This document shows positions 7,094-14,759 of a stretch of DNA of 57,463 bases, piece after piece (within the stretch, counting starts at the first letter, position 1; the number at the start of each line of letters is the position of its first letter). A model generated the notes under the pieces. It had not been told where the DNA came from. It made no database searches and saw only the letters and a list, made by a program, of their open reading frames with translations. The DNA is from a virus: positions 1 through 57,463 of IMG/VR virus record IMGVR_UViG_3300017763_000021; one strand, 5' to 3'. Position numbers and translations under genes: made by a program.

Positions 7094-8497
7094 ATGCTAT
7101 TAGATATAGAGCAAAAAGAAAACGAAGTCATAATCAGCTATTACGATAAAGAAGGCAAAGTATCATTTAAAAGATATTCTGTTAACAAATTTGAAAATTG
7201 GGTAGTCACTGAAGAAAAGGATCGTTGGAAAGATATTAAATTTAGAAACTGGGATAATCGCCCAATTAAGAGATCTATCTCAAGAAGTTTTAATAAATTT
7301 AGTTTGCTTTATTTTATGGATTCTCTACCGCAGAAGGATCAAGATGAAATCTTCGAATTTAATATGCCACGTACATATTTTGTGGATATTGAAACTGAAA
7401 TTGTAGATGGTTTCCCAAAAGCAGAAGAAGCTAAAACCAGAATTCTATCATTCTCTATCATTACACCTGAACGTAAAGCAATTGTTTTAGGTTTAGAAGA
7501 TATGAGTTCAGATCAAATCAAAAAGATTGAAGATGATACCAACGCTCATTTTAAAGACTATGATCAGGATTGGGAATTCAGTTATTACAAGTTTGATGAC
7601 GAGTATAACATGGTATATACATTCTTACATAAGTTTCTACCTAAGTTCCCAATGATGACTGGTTGGAATTTCATCAACTATGACTGGCAGTATATAGTCA
7701 ATAGGTGTAAAAGATTACAAATAGACCTGACTGACGTGGCAATCACTGGATCTTTAGATAGAAACGATAGTAGACCATTACACATGGGAATATTGGATTA
7801 CATGCAGTTATATGATAAATATGATAGATCTGTTGCTGTAAAAGAATCTAATTCATTAGATTTTGTATCTAGTGCAGTATTAGATGTTGCAAAGATTAAA
7901 TACACTGGTGGTTTACAAGAATTATATGAAAATAACTTCCAAAAATATATTTACTATAACGTGGTTGATTCATGTTTAGTATATTATATAGATAAACAAC
8001 TTAGATCAATGGAAGTACTATTGACATTAGCAACTATAACTAGAATGCCACTTTATAAAGCAGCATCTCCAGTGGCAGTAACGGAAGCGCTTATAGCCAG
8101 AAAGCTAATTGGTCAAAATAAAAAAATTGGAATGGAATGGAATAAAGAAGATGCAAAGAAAGACGGTAAATTTGAAGGAGCATTCGTTAAACAACCTATT
8201 GTAGGTTATTACTCTGGAGTTTCAGCGTTTGATTTTGCATCTCTATATCCATCAATTATGCGTCAATTTAATATATCTCCGGATGCATTTGTTGAACAAG
8301 TAAATGAAATGGATATTCCAGAAAGAAGAAAGGACAAGGATGTAATTGTCTGTGAAAACGGAGTTGTTTATAAGAAAGAAGATAGTATTCTTAAAAAGAT
8401 ATTGGCTGATTTATACAGTCAACGTAAAGAATATAAAAAGACTTCTTATGAATATTATGAAAAAGCACATGAACTTGAAAAAAAATTAAAGTCCTAA
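7094..8497 (+). CDS. 43: DNA polymerase gp43, N-terminal part (exonuclease and palm up to motif A)
   Basis: 467 residues of a family B polymerase. Exo I is FVDIETE (D98, E100), Exo II is NFINYDWQYI, Exo III is YNVVDSCLVYY, and polymerase motif A is DFASLYPSIMRQ near residues 380-391. The reading frame then runs through a fingers-like helix (YSQRKEYKKTSYEYYEK) and stops at KLKS. Motifs B and C are missing here and are found at 13107-14315. The stop is clean and no frame continues the missing part locally, so this is a true gene split with about 4.6 kb between the halves. The two proteins presumably assemble in trans. Confidence 0.93.
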   Translation: MLLDIEQKENEVIISYYDKEGKVSFKRYSVNKFENWVVTEEKDRWKDIKFRNWDNRPIKRSISRSFNKFSLLYFMDSLPQKDQDEIFEFNMPRTYFVDIETEIVDGFPKAEEAKTRILSFSIITPERKAIVLGLEDMSSDQIKKIEDDTNAHFKDYDQDWEFSYYKFDDEYNMVYTFLHKFLPKFPMMTGWNFINYDWQYIVNRCKRLQIDLTDVAITGSLDRNDSRPLHMGILDYMQLYDKYDRSVAVKESNSLDFVSSAVLDVAKIKYTGGLQELYENNFQKYIYYNVVDSCLVYYIDKQLRSMEVLLTLATITRMPLYKAASPVAVTEALIARKLIGQNKKIGMEWNKEDAKKDGKFEGAFVKQPIVGYYSGVSAFDFASLYPSIMRQFNISPDAFVEQVNEMDIPERRKDKDVIVCENGVVYKKEDSILKKILADLYSQRKEYKKTSYEYYEKAHELEKKLKS

Positions 8498-8656
8498 ATT
8501 TAGAAAATATGAATAATAGTATGATATATAATATCACTAGCAGCGCTGCTATTATTCTTACATACATCTAAATTATGGATTAGACTGGGTCTTAAATAAA
8601 GACCCATTGTAGTCTCAACTGGATTCTGTAAAAAAATTAAAAAAAATAATAGCAAT
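8498..8656 (+). other. Non-coding gap after the polymerase split, with promoter-like site and hairpins
   Basis: A perfect late-type GATATATAA occurs at 8523-8531, a GC-rich 12-base palindrome (AGCAGCGCTGCT) at about 8541-8552, and a hairpin at 8586-8606 with an 8-bp stem (TGGGTCTT / AAGACCCA). The hairpin is enclosed by a second pairing AGACT (8582-8586) / AGTCT (8611-8615). No T-run follows, so this is not a standard terminator. No credible ORF is seen. It may be the leader of nrdB. Confidence 0.4.
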
Positions 8657-9667
8657 ATGTCAAATCTCTTTAAAGAACGTCTAGAATACAAGCCGTTCGA
8701 ATACCCTGAATATTACACCGAAGGCTGGCTTAAGCAAGCTCAAGCTTTTTGGTTACACACTGAAATCTCAATGCAAGGTGATGTAAAAGACTGGAATGAA
8801 AACTTAATGCCACATGAAAAGAACTTAGTAGGCAATATTCTTTTGGGTTTCGCTCAAACCGAATGTGCAGTATCTGATTACTGGACAAATATGGTTACTT
8901 CTTGGTTTCCTAAGCATGAAATTAGACAAATGGCAATGATGTTCGGATCACAAGAGACAATTCATGCTGTTGCATATTCATATCTTAATGAAACTTTGGG
9001 TTTGGAGGATTTCGCAGCATTTCTTCACGAACCTGCAACTGCTGAAAAATTTGAATTCTTAACTTCAACAACAGCAGATTACACACATGAAGATTTACAA
9101 ACAAATCCTGTAGCAAGAAAAGAAGTAGCAAGATCATTGGCTATTTTTAGTGCATTCGCAGAGGGCGTTTCATTATATTCATCATTCGCAGTGCTTTACT
9201 CGTTTCAAATGAGAAACTTGTTAAAGGGTATTGGACAACAAATGAAATGGTCAGTAAGAGACGAATCATTGCATAGTAAAATGGGATGTCAGTTATTTAG
9301 AGAAATGTGTAATGAATATCCTGAATTACCTGAAGAGATTCACACAGATGTACTTAAAGCTGCAGAATATATGGTTGAAATGGAACACAAGTTTATTGAT
9401 AAAATGTTTGAGCAGGGAGATCTTGCAAATATGGAAGCAGAAAATCTAAAACATTTTATTATTAAAAGAGCTAACGAAAAAATCGCTGAATTAGGATATA
9501 AAGAAGGTCCATTTATGGAATTAGATAGTGAAAAGGCTAGTCATTTAGATTGGTTCTATCATTTAACAGGCGGACATACACACACAGACTTTTTTGCTAT
9601 CAGACCTACTGATTATGCAAAAGCAGGAGAAGACGAGAATTGGGACGAGGACGACTTATTCGATTAA
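8657..9667 (+). CDS. nrdB: Ribonucleotide reductase class I small subunit
   Basis: 336 residues. Spacing to E. coli R2 allows direct placing of the di-metal site: E69 (E. coli D84 position), E100, H103, E169, E203 and H206, with the radical tyrosine position as Y107 (context QETIHAVAY). All ligands are present, but the first is Glu instead of the usual Asp. The protein makes the radical that NrdA uses to reduce ribonucleotides to deoxyribonucleotides. nrdB lies before nrdA, the reverse of the T4 order. The pair lies between the two polymerase halves. It ends DEDDLFD, consistent with an acidic R1-binding tail. Confidence 0.93.
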   Translation: MSNLFKERLEYKPFEYPEYYTEGWLKQAQAFWLHTEISMQGDVKDWNENLMPHEKNLVGNILLGFAQTECAVSDYWTNMVTSWFPKHEIRQMAMMFGSQETIHAVAYSYLNETLGLEDFAAFLHEPATAEKFEFLTSTTADYTHEDLQTNPVARKEVARSLAIFSAFAEGVSLYSSFAVLYSFQMRNLLKGIGQQMKWSVRDESLHSKMGCQLFREMCNEYPELPEEIHTDVLKAAEYMVEMEHKFIDKMFEQGDLANMEAENLKHFIIKRANEKIAELGYKEGPFMELDSEKASHLDWFYHLTGGHTHTDFFAIRPTDYAKAGEDENWDEDDLFD

Positions 9668-9681
9668 TATAAATAATAAAA

Positions 9682-11514
9682 ATGAACAAAGAAGATAAAG
9701 TAAATTACGGAGCGTCCTTAGGTTGGGAGCTAGGTGTAGATTTCCCAACATGGGGAAACACAGAGATATATGTTAAAACAATAAGCAAAGGATATTGTTA
9801 CCAAGATGAAACGCCTAAAGATGCATACTGGAGAGTTGCAACTACAATTGCTAAAAGATTAGGTAAACCTGAACTTGCATCGAAATTCTTTGATTATATA
9901 TGGAAGGGTTGGTTAAATCTAGCCTCACCTGTGCTTTCAAATACTGGATTAGAAAGAGGTTTACCTATTTCATGTTTTGGTATTGATGTTGCGGATTCAA
10001 TTCACGATATTGGTGCTAAAAACCTAGAGATGATGCTACTTGCCAAACACGGTGGTGGTGTAGGTACAGGAATTAATCAAATTAGACCAGCAGGTGCAAA
10101 AATTACAGGAAACGGTACATCAGATGGAGTTGTACCTTTTTGCAAAATATTTGACTCTACAATACTTGCCACTAATCAGGGTTCTGTTCGTAGAGGAGCA
10201 GCAAGTGTTAATATTGACATTGAACATGCTGATTTCTGGGAATGGCTAGAAATTAGAGAACCTAAGGGTGATGTCAATAGACAATCATTGAACTTACACC
10301 AATGTGCAGTAATTCCAGATGGTTTTATGCAAAAGGTTGAAGCTGGTGACAAAGAATCTCGTAAAAAGTGGGCTGCGCTCTTAAGGAAGCGTAGATCTAC
10401 AGGAGAGCCATACATTATGTATAAGGGAAATGTCAATAGAGCAAATCCAGAAGCATACTCAAAGAATGGATTAAAAGTCTATATGACTAACATTTGTTCA
10501 GAGATTACATTACATACAGATGAGAATCACTCATTTGTTTGTTGTCTTTCTTCTGTAAACTTAGCTAAGTACAACGAGTGGAAAGATACTGATCTTATTT
10601 ACACAGCAACTTGGTTTTTAGATGGCGTCATGGAAGAGTTTATTCAAAAGGCTAAATTCATGAGAGGATTTGAAAATTCAATTAGATCTGCAGAAAAGGG
10701 TAGAGCACTAGGACTTGGTGTATTAGGATGGCATACATATTTACAAGAAAAGAACATTCCATTTGATTCTTTATCGGCTCAATTCGAAACACGTAAAATC
10801 TTTTCACAATTAAAGATAGAATCTGAAAGAGCATCAAGAGATCTAGCTACAGAATATGGAGAACCATTATGGTGTGTAGGAACTGGAATGAGAAATACTC
10901 ACTTAAGAGCTATTGCCCCAACAGTAACTAATTCTAAACTTAGTGGTAATGTTTCTCCAGGCATTGAGCCATGGGCAGCAAATCTACTAACAGAACAAAC
11001 AGCTAAAGGTACTTTTATTAGAAAGAATCCGACACTGGAACAAGTTTTAGATACAATAGGTAAGAATACTAAATCAACATGGGATAAAATCCTAGAAGAC
11101 GGTGGATCAGTATTAGGATTACCATGGATTGAAGAATATTTTGTCTCATCATTTTCAGACAATGAAGGAACTTCAGGTATTCAAAAGCCACTAACTAAAA
11201 AGCAATTAGAAAAACTACCAACATTAGAACAAGCTGATTATATTCCAATGTCTGATGTATTTAGAACCTTCAAAGAAATTAATCAATTAGATCTAGTAAG
11301 ACAAGCAGGTATTAGACAACAATACGTTGATCAAGCTGCAAGTTTAAATCTAGCCTTTCCAAAAGAGGCAGAACCTAAATTTATTAATCAAGTACATTTA
11401 GAAGCATATAGAAAGGGTGTAAAAACACTCTACTACATGAGAACTGAATCAGTACTTAGAGGAGATATTGCTGCGGCAGCTACAGATCCAGATTGTGCTG
11501 CATGCGATGGATAA
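9682..11514 (+). CDS. nrdA: Ribonucleotide reductase class I large subunit
   Basis: 610 residues, shorter than the roughly 750 of T4/E. coli NrdA. It begins directly with the catalytic barrel region and shows no N-terminal ATP-cone, so allosteric activity control by dATP is probably absent. Catalytic features are visible: C98 (LPISCFG), N270-x-C272-x-E274 (NICSE), C287/C288 (CCLSS), the radical-transfer pair in YYMRTES near 583, and the C-terminal redox pair C605/C608 (DCAACDG). Followed by a strong terminator. Confidence 0.94.
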   Translation: MNKEDKVNYGASLGWELGVDFPTWGNTEIYVKTISKGYCYQDETPKDAYWRVATTIAKRLGKPELASKFFDYIWKGWLNLASPVLSNTGLERGLPISCFGIDVADSIHDIGAKNLEMMLLAKHGGGVGTGINQIRPAGAKITGNGTSDGVVPFCKIFDSTILATNQGSVRRGAASVNIDIEHADFWEWLEIREPKGDVNRQSLNLHQCAVIPDGFMQKVEAGDKESRKKWAALLRKRRSTGEPYIMYKGNVNRANPEAYSKNGLKVYMTNICSEITLHTDENHSFVCCLSSVNLAKYNEWKDTDLIYTATWFLDGVMEEFIQKAKFMRGFENSIRSAEKGRALGLGVLGWHTYLQEKNIPFDSLSAQFETRKIFSQLKIESERASRDLATEYGEPLWCVGTGMRNTHLRAIAPTVTNSKLSGNVSPGIEPWAANLLTEQTAKGTFIRKNPTLEQVLDTIGKNTKSTWDKILEDGGSVLGLPWIEEYFVSSFSDNEGTSGIQKPLTKKQLEKLPTLEQADYIPMSDVFRTFKEINQLDLVRQAGIRQQYVDQAASLNLAFPKEAEPKFINQVHLEAYRKGVKTLYYMRTESVLRGDIAAAATDPDCAACDG

Positions 11515-11567
11515 GAAATAAAGGTGTGGTTAAATCCACGCTTTAGGACCGGGATAGTTCTCGGAAC
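11515..11567 (+). other. Hairpin-rich 3' untranslated segment after nrdA
   Basis: Two small inverted repeats precede the terminator: GTGG/CCAC around 11525-11539, and CCGGGA/TCTCGG around 11549-11564. With the following terminator they form a row of three hairpins in about 80 bases, unusually GC-rich for this genome. The whole gap 11515-11828 holds these hairpins, the terminator, a promoter at 11659-11687 and a possible 30-codon gene. Confidence 0.4.
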
Positions 11568-11606
11568 GAGGCCAGACGTATCGCTACTGTCTGGCCTCAC
11601 TTTTTT
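11568..11606 (+). terminator. Intrinsic terminator after nrdA
   Basis: A perfect 10-bp stem (GAGGCCAGAC at 11568-11577 with GTCTGGCCTC at 11589-11598), an 11-base loop and a run of six T residues starting at 11601. This is the strongest hairpin in the window. Confidence 0.9.
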
Positions 11607-11658
11607 GTCACCAATTATCATATTAACAATTAAATGTTAATTATTTTAGATAAAATGT

Positions 11659-11687
11659 GAAACCTTTTTTATTTAGCAGGTATAATA
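11659..11687 (+). promoter_or_regulatory. Middle-type promoter (TGAAAC-N17-TATAAT)
   Basis: TGAAAC at 11659-11664 and TATAAT at 11682-11687, 17 bases apart. The -10 is 19 bases before the ATG at 11707 and drives the isolated unit 11707-12245, which lies between two terminators. Confidence 0.65.
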
Positions 11688-11706
11688 GTCCAATTAACAA
11701 AGAAAA

Positions 11707-11799
11707 ATGAACACAACTTCATTATACTTATTAACAAAGACTGCTAAAAATAACAGCAGCACATCTATCTTTACTCCTAGAACTGTTATCACAGACTGA
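11707..11799 (+). CDS. Possible 30-residue peptide gene
   Basis: The ORF runs MNTTSLYLLTKTAKNN... and ends TVITD, and starts 20 bases after a promoter -10, preceded by an A-rich ACAAAGAAAA typical of starts here. It lies in the leader of the outer-membrane protein gene and could be a small protein or a leader peptide. Polar with several Thr/Ser; no membrane segment. Weak support because it is so short. Confidence 0.35.
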   Translation: MNTTSLYLLTKTAKNNSSTSIFTPRTVITD

Positions 11800-11828
11800 T
11801 AGATTTATTTTAACCAAAACATTTTAAT

Positions 11829-12245
11829 ATGAAAAATTTTATTTTAACATTAGCCCTTGCGGCTTTGACAACATTCGGTGCTAATGCACAGAATACAAAA
11901 GGTGACTGGTACGTAGGTACTGGCGATATTGCTAACACGGCTTGGACTGAATTATCAATCCAACCAACAATCGGATATGCATTCTCGGACAACTATATGG
12001 TTGGAATGAGTGTTGCACAAGCTGACTCAACTGAAGACATGGTCTTAGGTCTAGAAGGAAGATATTTCCATAAAGGATTCTTTGGATATGTAGCACTAAA
12101 CGATTTTGATTTCGATCAACTTCAATTAGGTGTAGGTAAAATGTTCGCATTCCACAAAGGATCTATGTTTGTAGATCCAAAGATCGTTTACGATTTAGGA
12201 ATGGAAACAACTAACCTTCAAATCGGATTTGGTTTAAAGTTCTAA
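11829..12245 (+). CDS. Small outer-membrane beta-barrel protein with signal peptide
   Basis: 138 residues. Residues 1-20 are a classic Sec signal peptide (MKNFILTLALAALTTFGANA) with likely cleavage at ANA|Q or NAQ|N. The mature part has alternating hydrophobic strands with aromatic belts (WYVGTGD, PTIGYAFS, YMVGMSVA, GLEGRYF, FFGYVAL, QLQLGVGKMF, VDPKIVYDL, LQIGFGLKF) and ends in Phe, the usual outer-membrane assembly signal. About eight strands fit an OmpX/OmpA-barrel size. It is a phage gene by position, between nrdA and the clamp, with its own promoter and terminator, suggesting abundant expression. A role in altering the host surface, such as receptor masking or superinfection exclusion, is inferred. 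Confidence 0.8.
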   Translation: MKNFILTLALAALTTFGANAQNTKGDWYVGTGDIANTAWTELSIQPTIGYAFSDNYMVGMSVAQADSTEDMVLGLEGRYFHKGFFGYVALNDFDFDQLQLGVGKMFAFHKGSMFVDPKIVYDLGMETTNLQIGFGLKF

Positions 12246-12270
12246 ACTAAAACTGATTTGGTTAAAAGTT

Positions 12271-12303
12271 AAGCCCAAGTTTCTAGGATCTTGGGCTTTT
12301 TTT
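12271..12303 (+). terminator. Intrinsic terminator after the barrel-protein gene
   Basis: 9-bp stem AAGCCCAAG (12271-12279) / CTTGGGCTT (12290-12298), 10-base loop, and T-run to 12303. It ends two bases before the -35-like TGAAAC of the clamp promoter. Confidence 0.9.
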
Positions 12304-12304
12304 A

Positions 12305-12333
12305 TGAAACATTTCGAAGCAATTCTATATAAT
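12305..12333 (+). promoter_or_regulatory. Middle-type promoter of the sliding clamp (TGAAAC-N17-TATAAT)
   Basis: TGAAAC at 12305-12310 and TATAAT at 12328-12333, spacing 17, start codon 29 bases downstream. It is packed directly behind the terminator at 12271-12303. Confidence 0.65.
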
Positions 12334-12361
12334 AATAAATCATTATCAAAAACAAATAATT

Positions 12362-13105
12362 ATGAAACTTAAATTAGATCGTATTGACCAGCATGCTTTA
12401 ACAGCATTCATCAACCGAGTAAAACCAATCGATTCTTTCATCTACATGAAAATTGCAGACGGAACAATTAATTCAACAGTTTATCTTCCACAAAGAGATG
12501 CAGTAAAGCATCATTCTGTAGAAGCTAACACCATTTTTCAAGTAGAAGCATGGCCAGAAACTGACAAAGAAATGAAAATTGCATTCTTTGAAGGAAACAA
12601 AGTTATTGAAGCTATTAAGCACTTTGACGCAGACGCAATTAAAGGTGAAATAGAATTCATCGAAAATGACAACGAATTAGTAGCATCTACGCTACGTATT
12701 TTTAATGACGAACTAGAAATTACTCTAGCTTGTTCAGAACCATCACTTGGCTTTAAAGATCTTACTCAAGAGCAAATTGATGTAATCTTTGCAAAAGAAG
12801 ATAGTAAGTTTGACTTTAGCTTTGACACTCACATGATTGGTAAAGTTAAAAACTTATTTTCACTTGACAAAGACGAAACATTTAGTATTAAATCTGATGT
12901 TTCAGGTGTAAGTGTAAGTGGTAAATCATTTAGCGTTGTTATCAATCCAGATACAAGCGGAAATGGTGAAGTTACAGTATACAAAAAATACTTAAGCTTG
13001 CTTGACAAAGACGAACAAACAGTATATGTTTCAGGATCAAAAGTTGTATTCAACTCAAATGATACAAACACATTACTAACAGTTTCAACTTGTCAAACAG
13101 CATAG
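12362..13105 (+). CDS. 45: Sliding clamp (gp45-like)
   Basis: 247 residues, close to the 228 of T4 gp45. Begins MKLKLDRIDQHALTAFINRV and shows the alternating strand pattern and acidic character of a DNA clamp. The position directly before the C-terminal half of DNA polymerase supports the call. It should tether the split polymerase and, in T4-like phages, also activate late transcription through gp33/gp55. One base separates its stop from the polymerase start. Sequence similarity to gp45 is weak by eye; the alternative is another replication accessory protein. Confidence 0.7.
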   Translation: MKLKLDRIDQHALTAFINRVKPIDSFIYMKIADGTINSTVYLPQRDAVKHHSVEANTIFQVEAWPETDKEMKIAFFEGNKVIEAIKHFDADAIKGEIEFIENDNELVASTLRIFNDELEITLACSEPSLGFKDLTQEQIDVIFAKEDSKFDFSFDTHMIGKVKNLFSLDKDETFSIKSDVSGVSVSGKSFSVVINPDTSGNGEVTVYKKYLSLLDKDEQTVYVSGSKVVFNSNDTNTLLTVSTCQTA

Positions 13106-13106
13106 T

Positions 13107-14315
13107 ATGAATATCGAAGCGCTAGAAAATAAATCTATCGAGGAATTAAATGATAATGAGGCGAAGCTGCTTGTAGATCACTACAAGCAGCTTTCAGCCA
13201 AATACACTGCATATGAACAAGCAGTTAAGTTAACATTAAACTCGATATACGGAGCCTTCGGTAATAAGTGGTTCCACTTTTTTAATATTGACATTGCCGA
13301 GTCAATTACAAAACAAGGTAAAAATGCAATCCTTTATTCAGAGACTATTCTTAACAAATATGTTAATGATTTTTGGCATAAAGATACTGCAGTACATTCT
13401 CACTTTGGAATTAAAGTAAAAGGTAAAATAGAAAAACCATCAGTAATTTATATTGATACAGATTCATGTTATGTACAATTTCAGGATCTATATGAATCTA
13501 TAATTTGGCCAGAAGAAACAGAGAAGATGGAAATCGATGTGTTTATTTTAGCGCTTTATGGTTTTAGACTTAGAGATTATATTACTAAGTGTATGGAGAA
13601 ATATGCAGAAAAAAGAAACTCAGATAATTATTTGATGTTTGAATTAGAAGCACTTGCATATAATGGTATTTGGATGTCTAAGAAAAAATACATTCAGAAT
13701 ATTGCATGGGATGATAAATTAGAAATCACAGATAGGCATACTTCGTTAAAGAAAATTAAAACAATCGGATTCGACACTATCCAGTCATCTACCCCTAAAT
13801 TCGCAAGAGAGAAATTAGTAGAAGCTCTTAAAATCATATTTAAAAGTAGAGTTACTCCAACTGCAGAAGATCTTCAATCATTAGTAGTCTTTATGAAAGA
13901 AACTAAAAAGCAATTTAAACTTGCAGATATCGATGAGATCTCTTTTAATAGAAGGACTAACAACATTGACAAATACATTGTTGATGATCAGAAGGAATTT
14001 CAAATAGGTCTAAAATGCCCAGCAAATGTTAAAGCAGCAGGATATTACAATTACTTATTGAATAACAATAAAAAATATAAAAACAAATATAAGGTTATCG
14101 GCAACGGTGAAAAACTAAAGATCTACAATTGTAAATCACCAATATCTGAAGTATATGCATATATGCCAGGAGATCATCCTTATGAAATTGCACCAGAAAT
14201 TGATTACGATACTCAATTTGAAAAAGCAATGATCGATCCTCTTAATAGAGTATTGACAGCAATTGGTCTACAAACACTAGACACTAATCTAATTTACGCA
14301 TCGTCGTTATTTTAA
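13107..14315 (+). CDS. 43: DNA polymerase gp43, C-terminal part (motifs B and C, thumb)
   Basis: 402 residues completing the polymerase begun at 7094. After a ~35-residue lead-in helix comes motif B (KLTLNSIYGAFGNKW, about 42-56) and motif C (YIDTDSCYVQF, with the catalytic DTD, about 115-125), then KKKYIQNIAW and a thumb region. It ends ASSLF, resembling the C-terminal clamp-binding tail of T4-type polymerases. The N-terminal ~30 residues (MNIEALENKSIEEL...) look like an adapted docking segment. Motif B is correctly placed after the junction, so the two halves together make a full active site. Confidence 0.93.
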   Translation: MNIEALENKSIEELNDNEAKLLVDHYKQLSAKYTAYEQAVKLTLNSIYGAFGNKWFHFFNIDIAESITKQGKNAILYSETILNKYVNDFWHKDTAVHSHFGIKVKGKIEKPSVIYIDTDSCYVQFQDLYESIIWPEETEKMEIDVFILALYGFRLRDYITKCMEKYAEKRNSDNYLMFELEALAYNGIWMSKKKYIQNIAWDDKLEITDRHTSLKKIKTIGFDTIQSSTPKFAREKLVEALKIIFKSRVTPTAEDLQSLVVFMKETKKQFKLADIDEISFNRRTNNIDKYIVDDQKEFQIGLKCPANVKAAGYYNYLLNNNKKYKNKYKVIGNGEKLKIYNCKSPISEVYAYMPGDHPYEIAPEIDYDTQFEKAMIDPLNRVLTAIGLQTLDTNLIYASSLF

Positions 14316-14325
14316 AAAAAACATT

Positions 14326-14481
14326 ATGACACCAACATTTTACGAAACTATTTTAAGTTTAACAAAGCAAACACCTAATGACATGGAACTAGGTAATGCA
14401 GTAAGAAGATTAATTTGGAAATTAGATGCAGCTGAAGCATCAGATCCAAATCAATTAAAAATTAATTTTCCAGAAGAATAA
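14326..14481 (+). CDS. Small hypothetical protein, 51 aa
   Basis: Begins MTPTFYETILSLTKQTPND and ends INFPEE. An A-rich stretch precedes the ATG and the next ATG follows its stop by one base, so it sits in an operon. Mostly helical and acidic; family not recognised. Confidence 0.65.
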   Translation: MTPTFYETILSLTKQTPNDMELGNAVRRLIWKLDAAEASDPNQLKINFPEE

Positions 14482-14482
14482 C

Positions 14483-14692
14483 ATGCACGTAGAACTAACA
14501 GATAGGCAAAAAGAATACGTTGAACAGTATCAATTTATTCTTAATAGAATGGGCCAAATACAAGAGGAGCTGGCCGAGTTAGGATCAGAATCTTCAAGTC
14601 TTATTAAAAGGTTACAAGAAATAAGAGAAGCCGAATCTGTAGAATTCCCAAACTCAAACTTGATAGAAAATCTTAAAGAAGCCGACGAATAA
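14483..14692 (+). CDS. Small coiled-coil protein, 69 aa
   Basis: MHVELTDRQKEYVEQYQF followed by a heptad-like helix (MGQIQEELAELGSE...LIKRLQEIREAE). It lies just before uvsX, where T4-like phages can encode small recombination helpers, but it is much shorter than UvsY and the link is speculative. Its stop codon lies within the terminator hairpin. Confidence 0.65.
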   Translation: MHVELTDRQKEYVEQYQFILNRMGQIQEELAELGSESSSLIKRLQEIREAESVEFPNSNLIENLKEADE

Positions 14693-14706
14693 GTCGGTTT
14701 TTTTAT
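14679..14706 (+). terminator. Intrinsic terminator overlapping the end of the coiled-coil gene
   Basis: Stem GCCGAC (14681-14686) / GTCGGT (14693-14698), extended by A-T pairs, six-base loop and a T-run from 14698. The TAA at 14690-14692 is in the loop region. Confidence 0.8.
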
Positions 14707-14708
14707 TT

Positions 14709-14737
14709 AGAAACAAAATAGGTTATTGTGATATAAC
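14709..14737 (+). promoter_or_regulatory. Middle-type promoter of uvsX (AGAAAC-N17-TATAAC)
   Basis: AGAAAC at 14709-14714, 17 bases, TATAAC at 14732-14737, start codon 23 bases downstream. It lies immediately after the terminator. Confidence 0.6.
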
Positions 14738-14759
14738 CTTAAACAAAAAGTATAATTAC

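Noticed and set aside
11515-11606. tRNA after nrdA
   Set aside because: Three hairpins are present, but there is no acceptor/T-arm signature (no GTTCGA-type loop in the right place) and the last hairpin is a normal terminator.
13107-14315. Split polymerase as a simple frameshift or sequencing error
   Set aside because: The halves are separated by four complete genes and each has its own start and stop; a base error cannot explain it.
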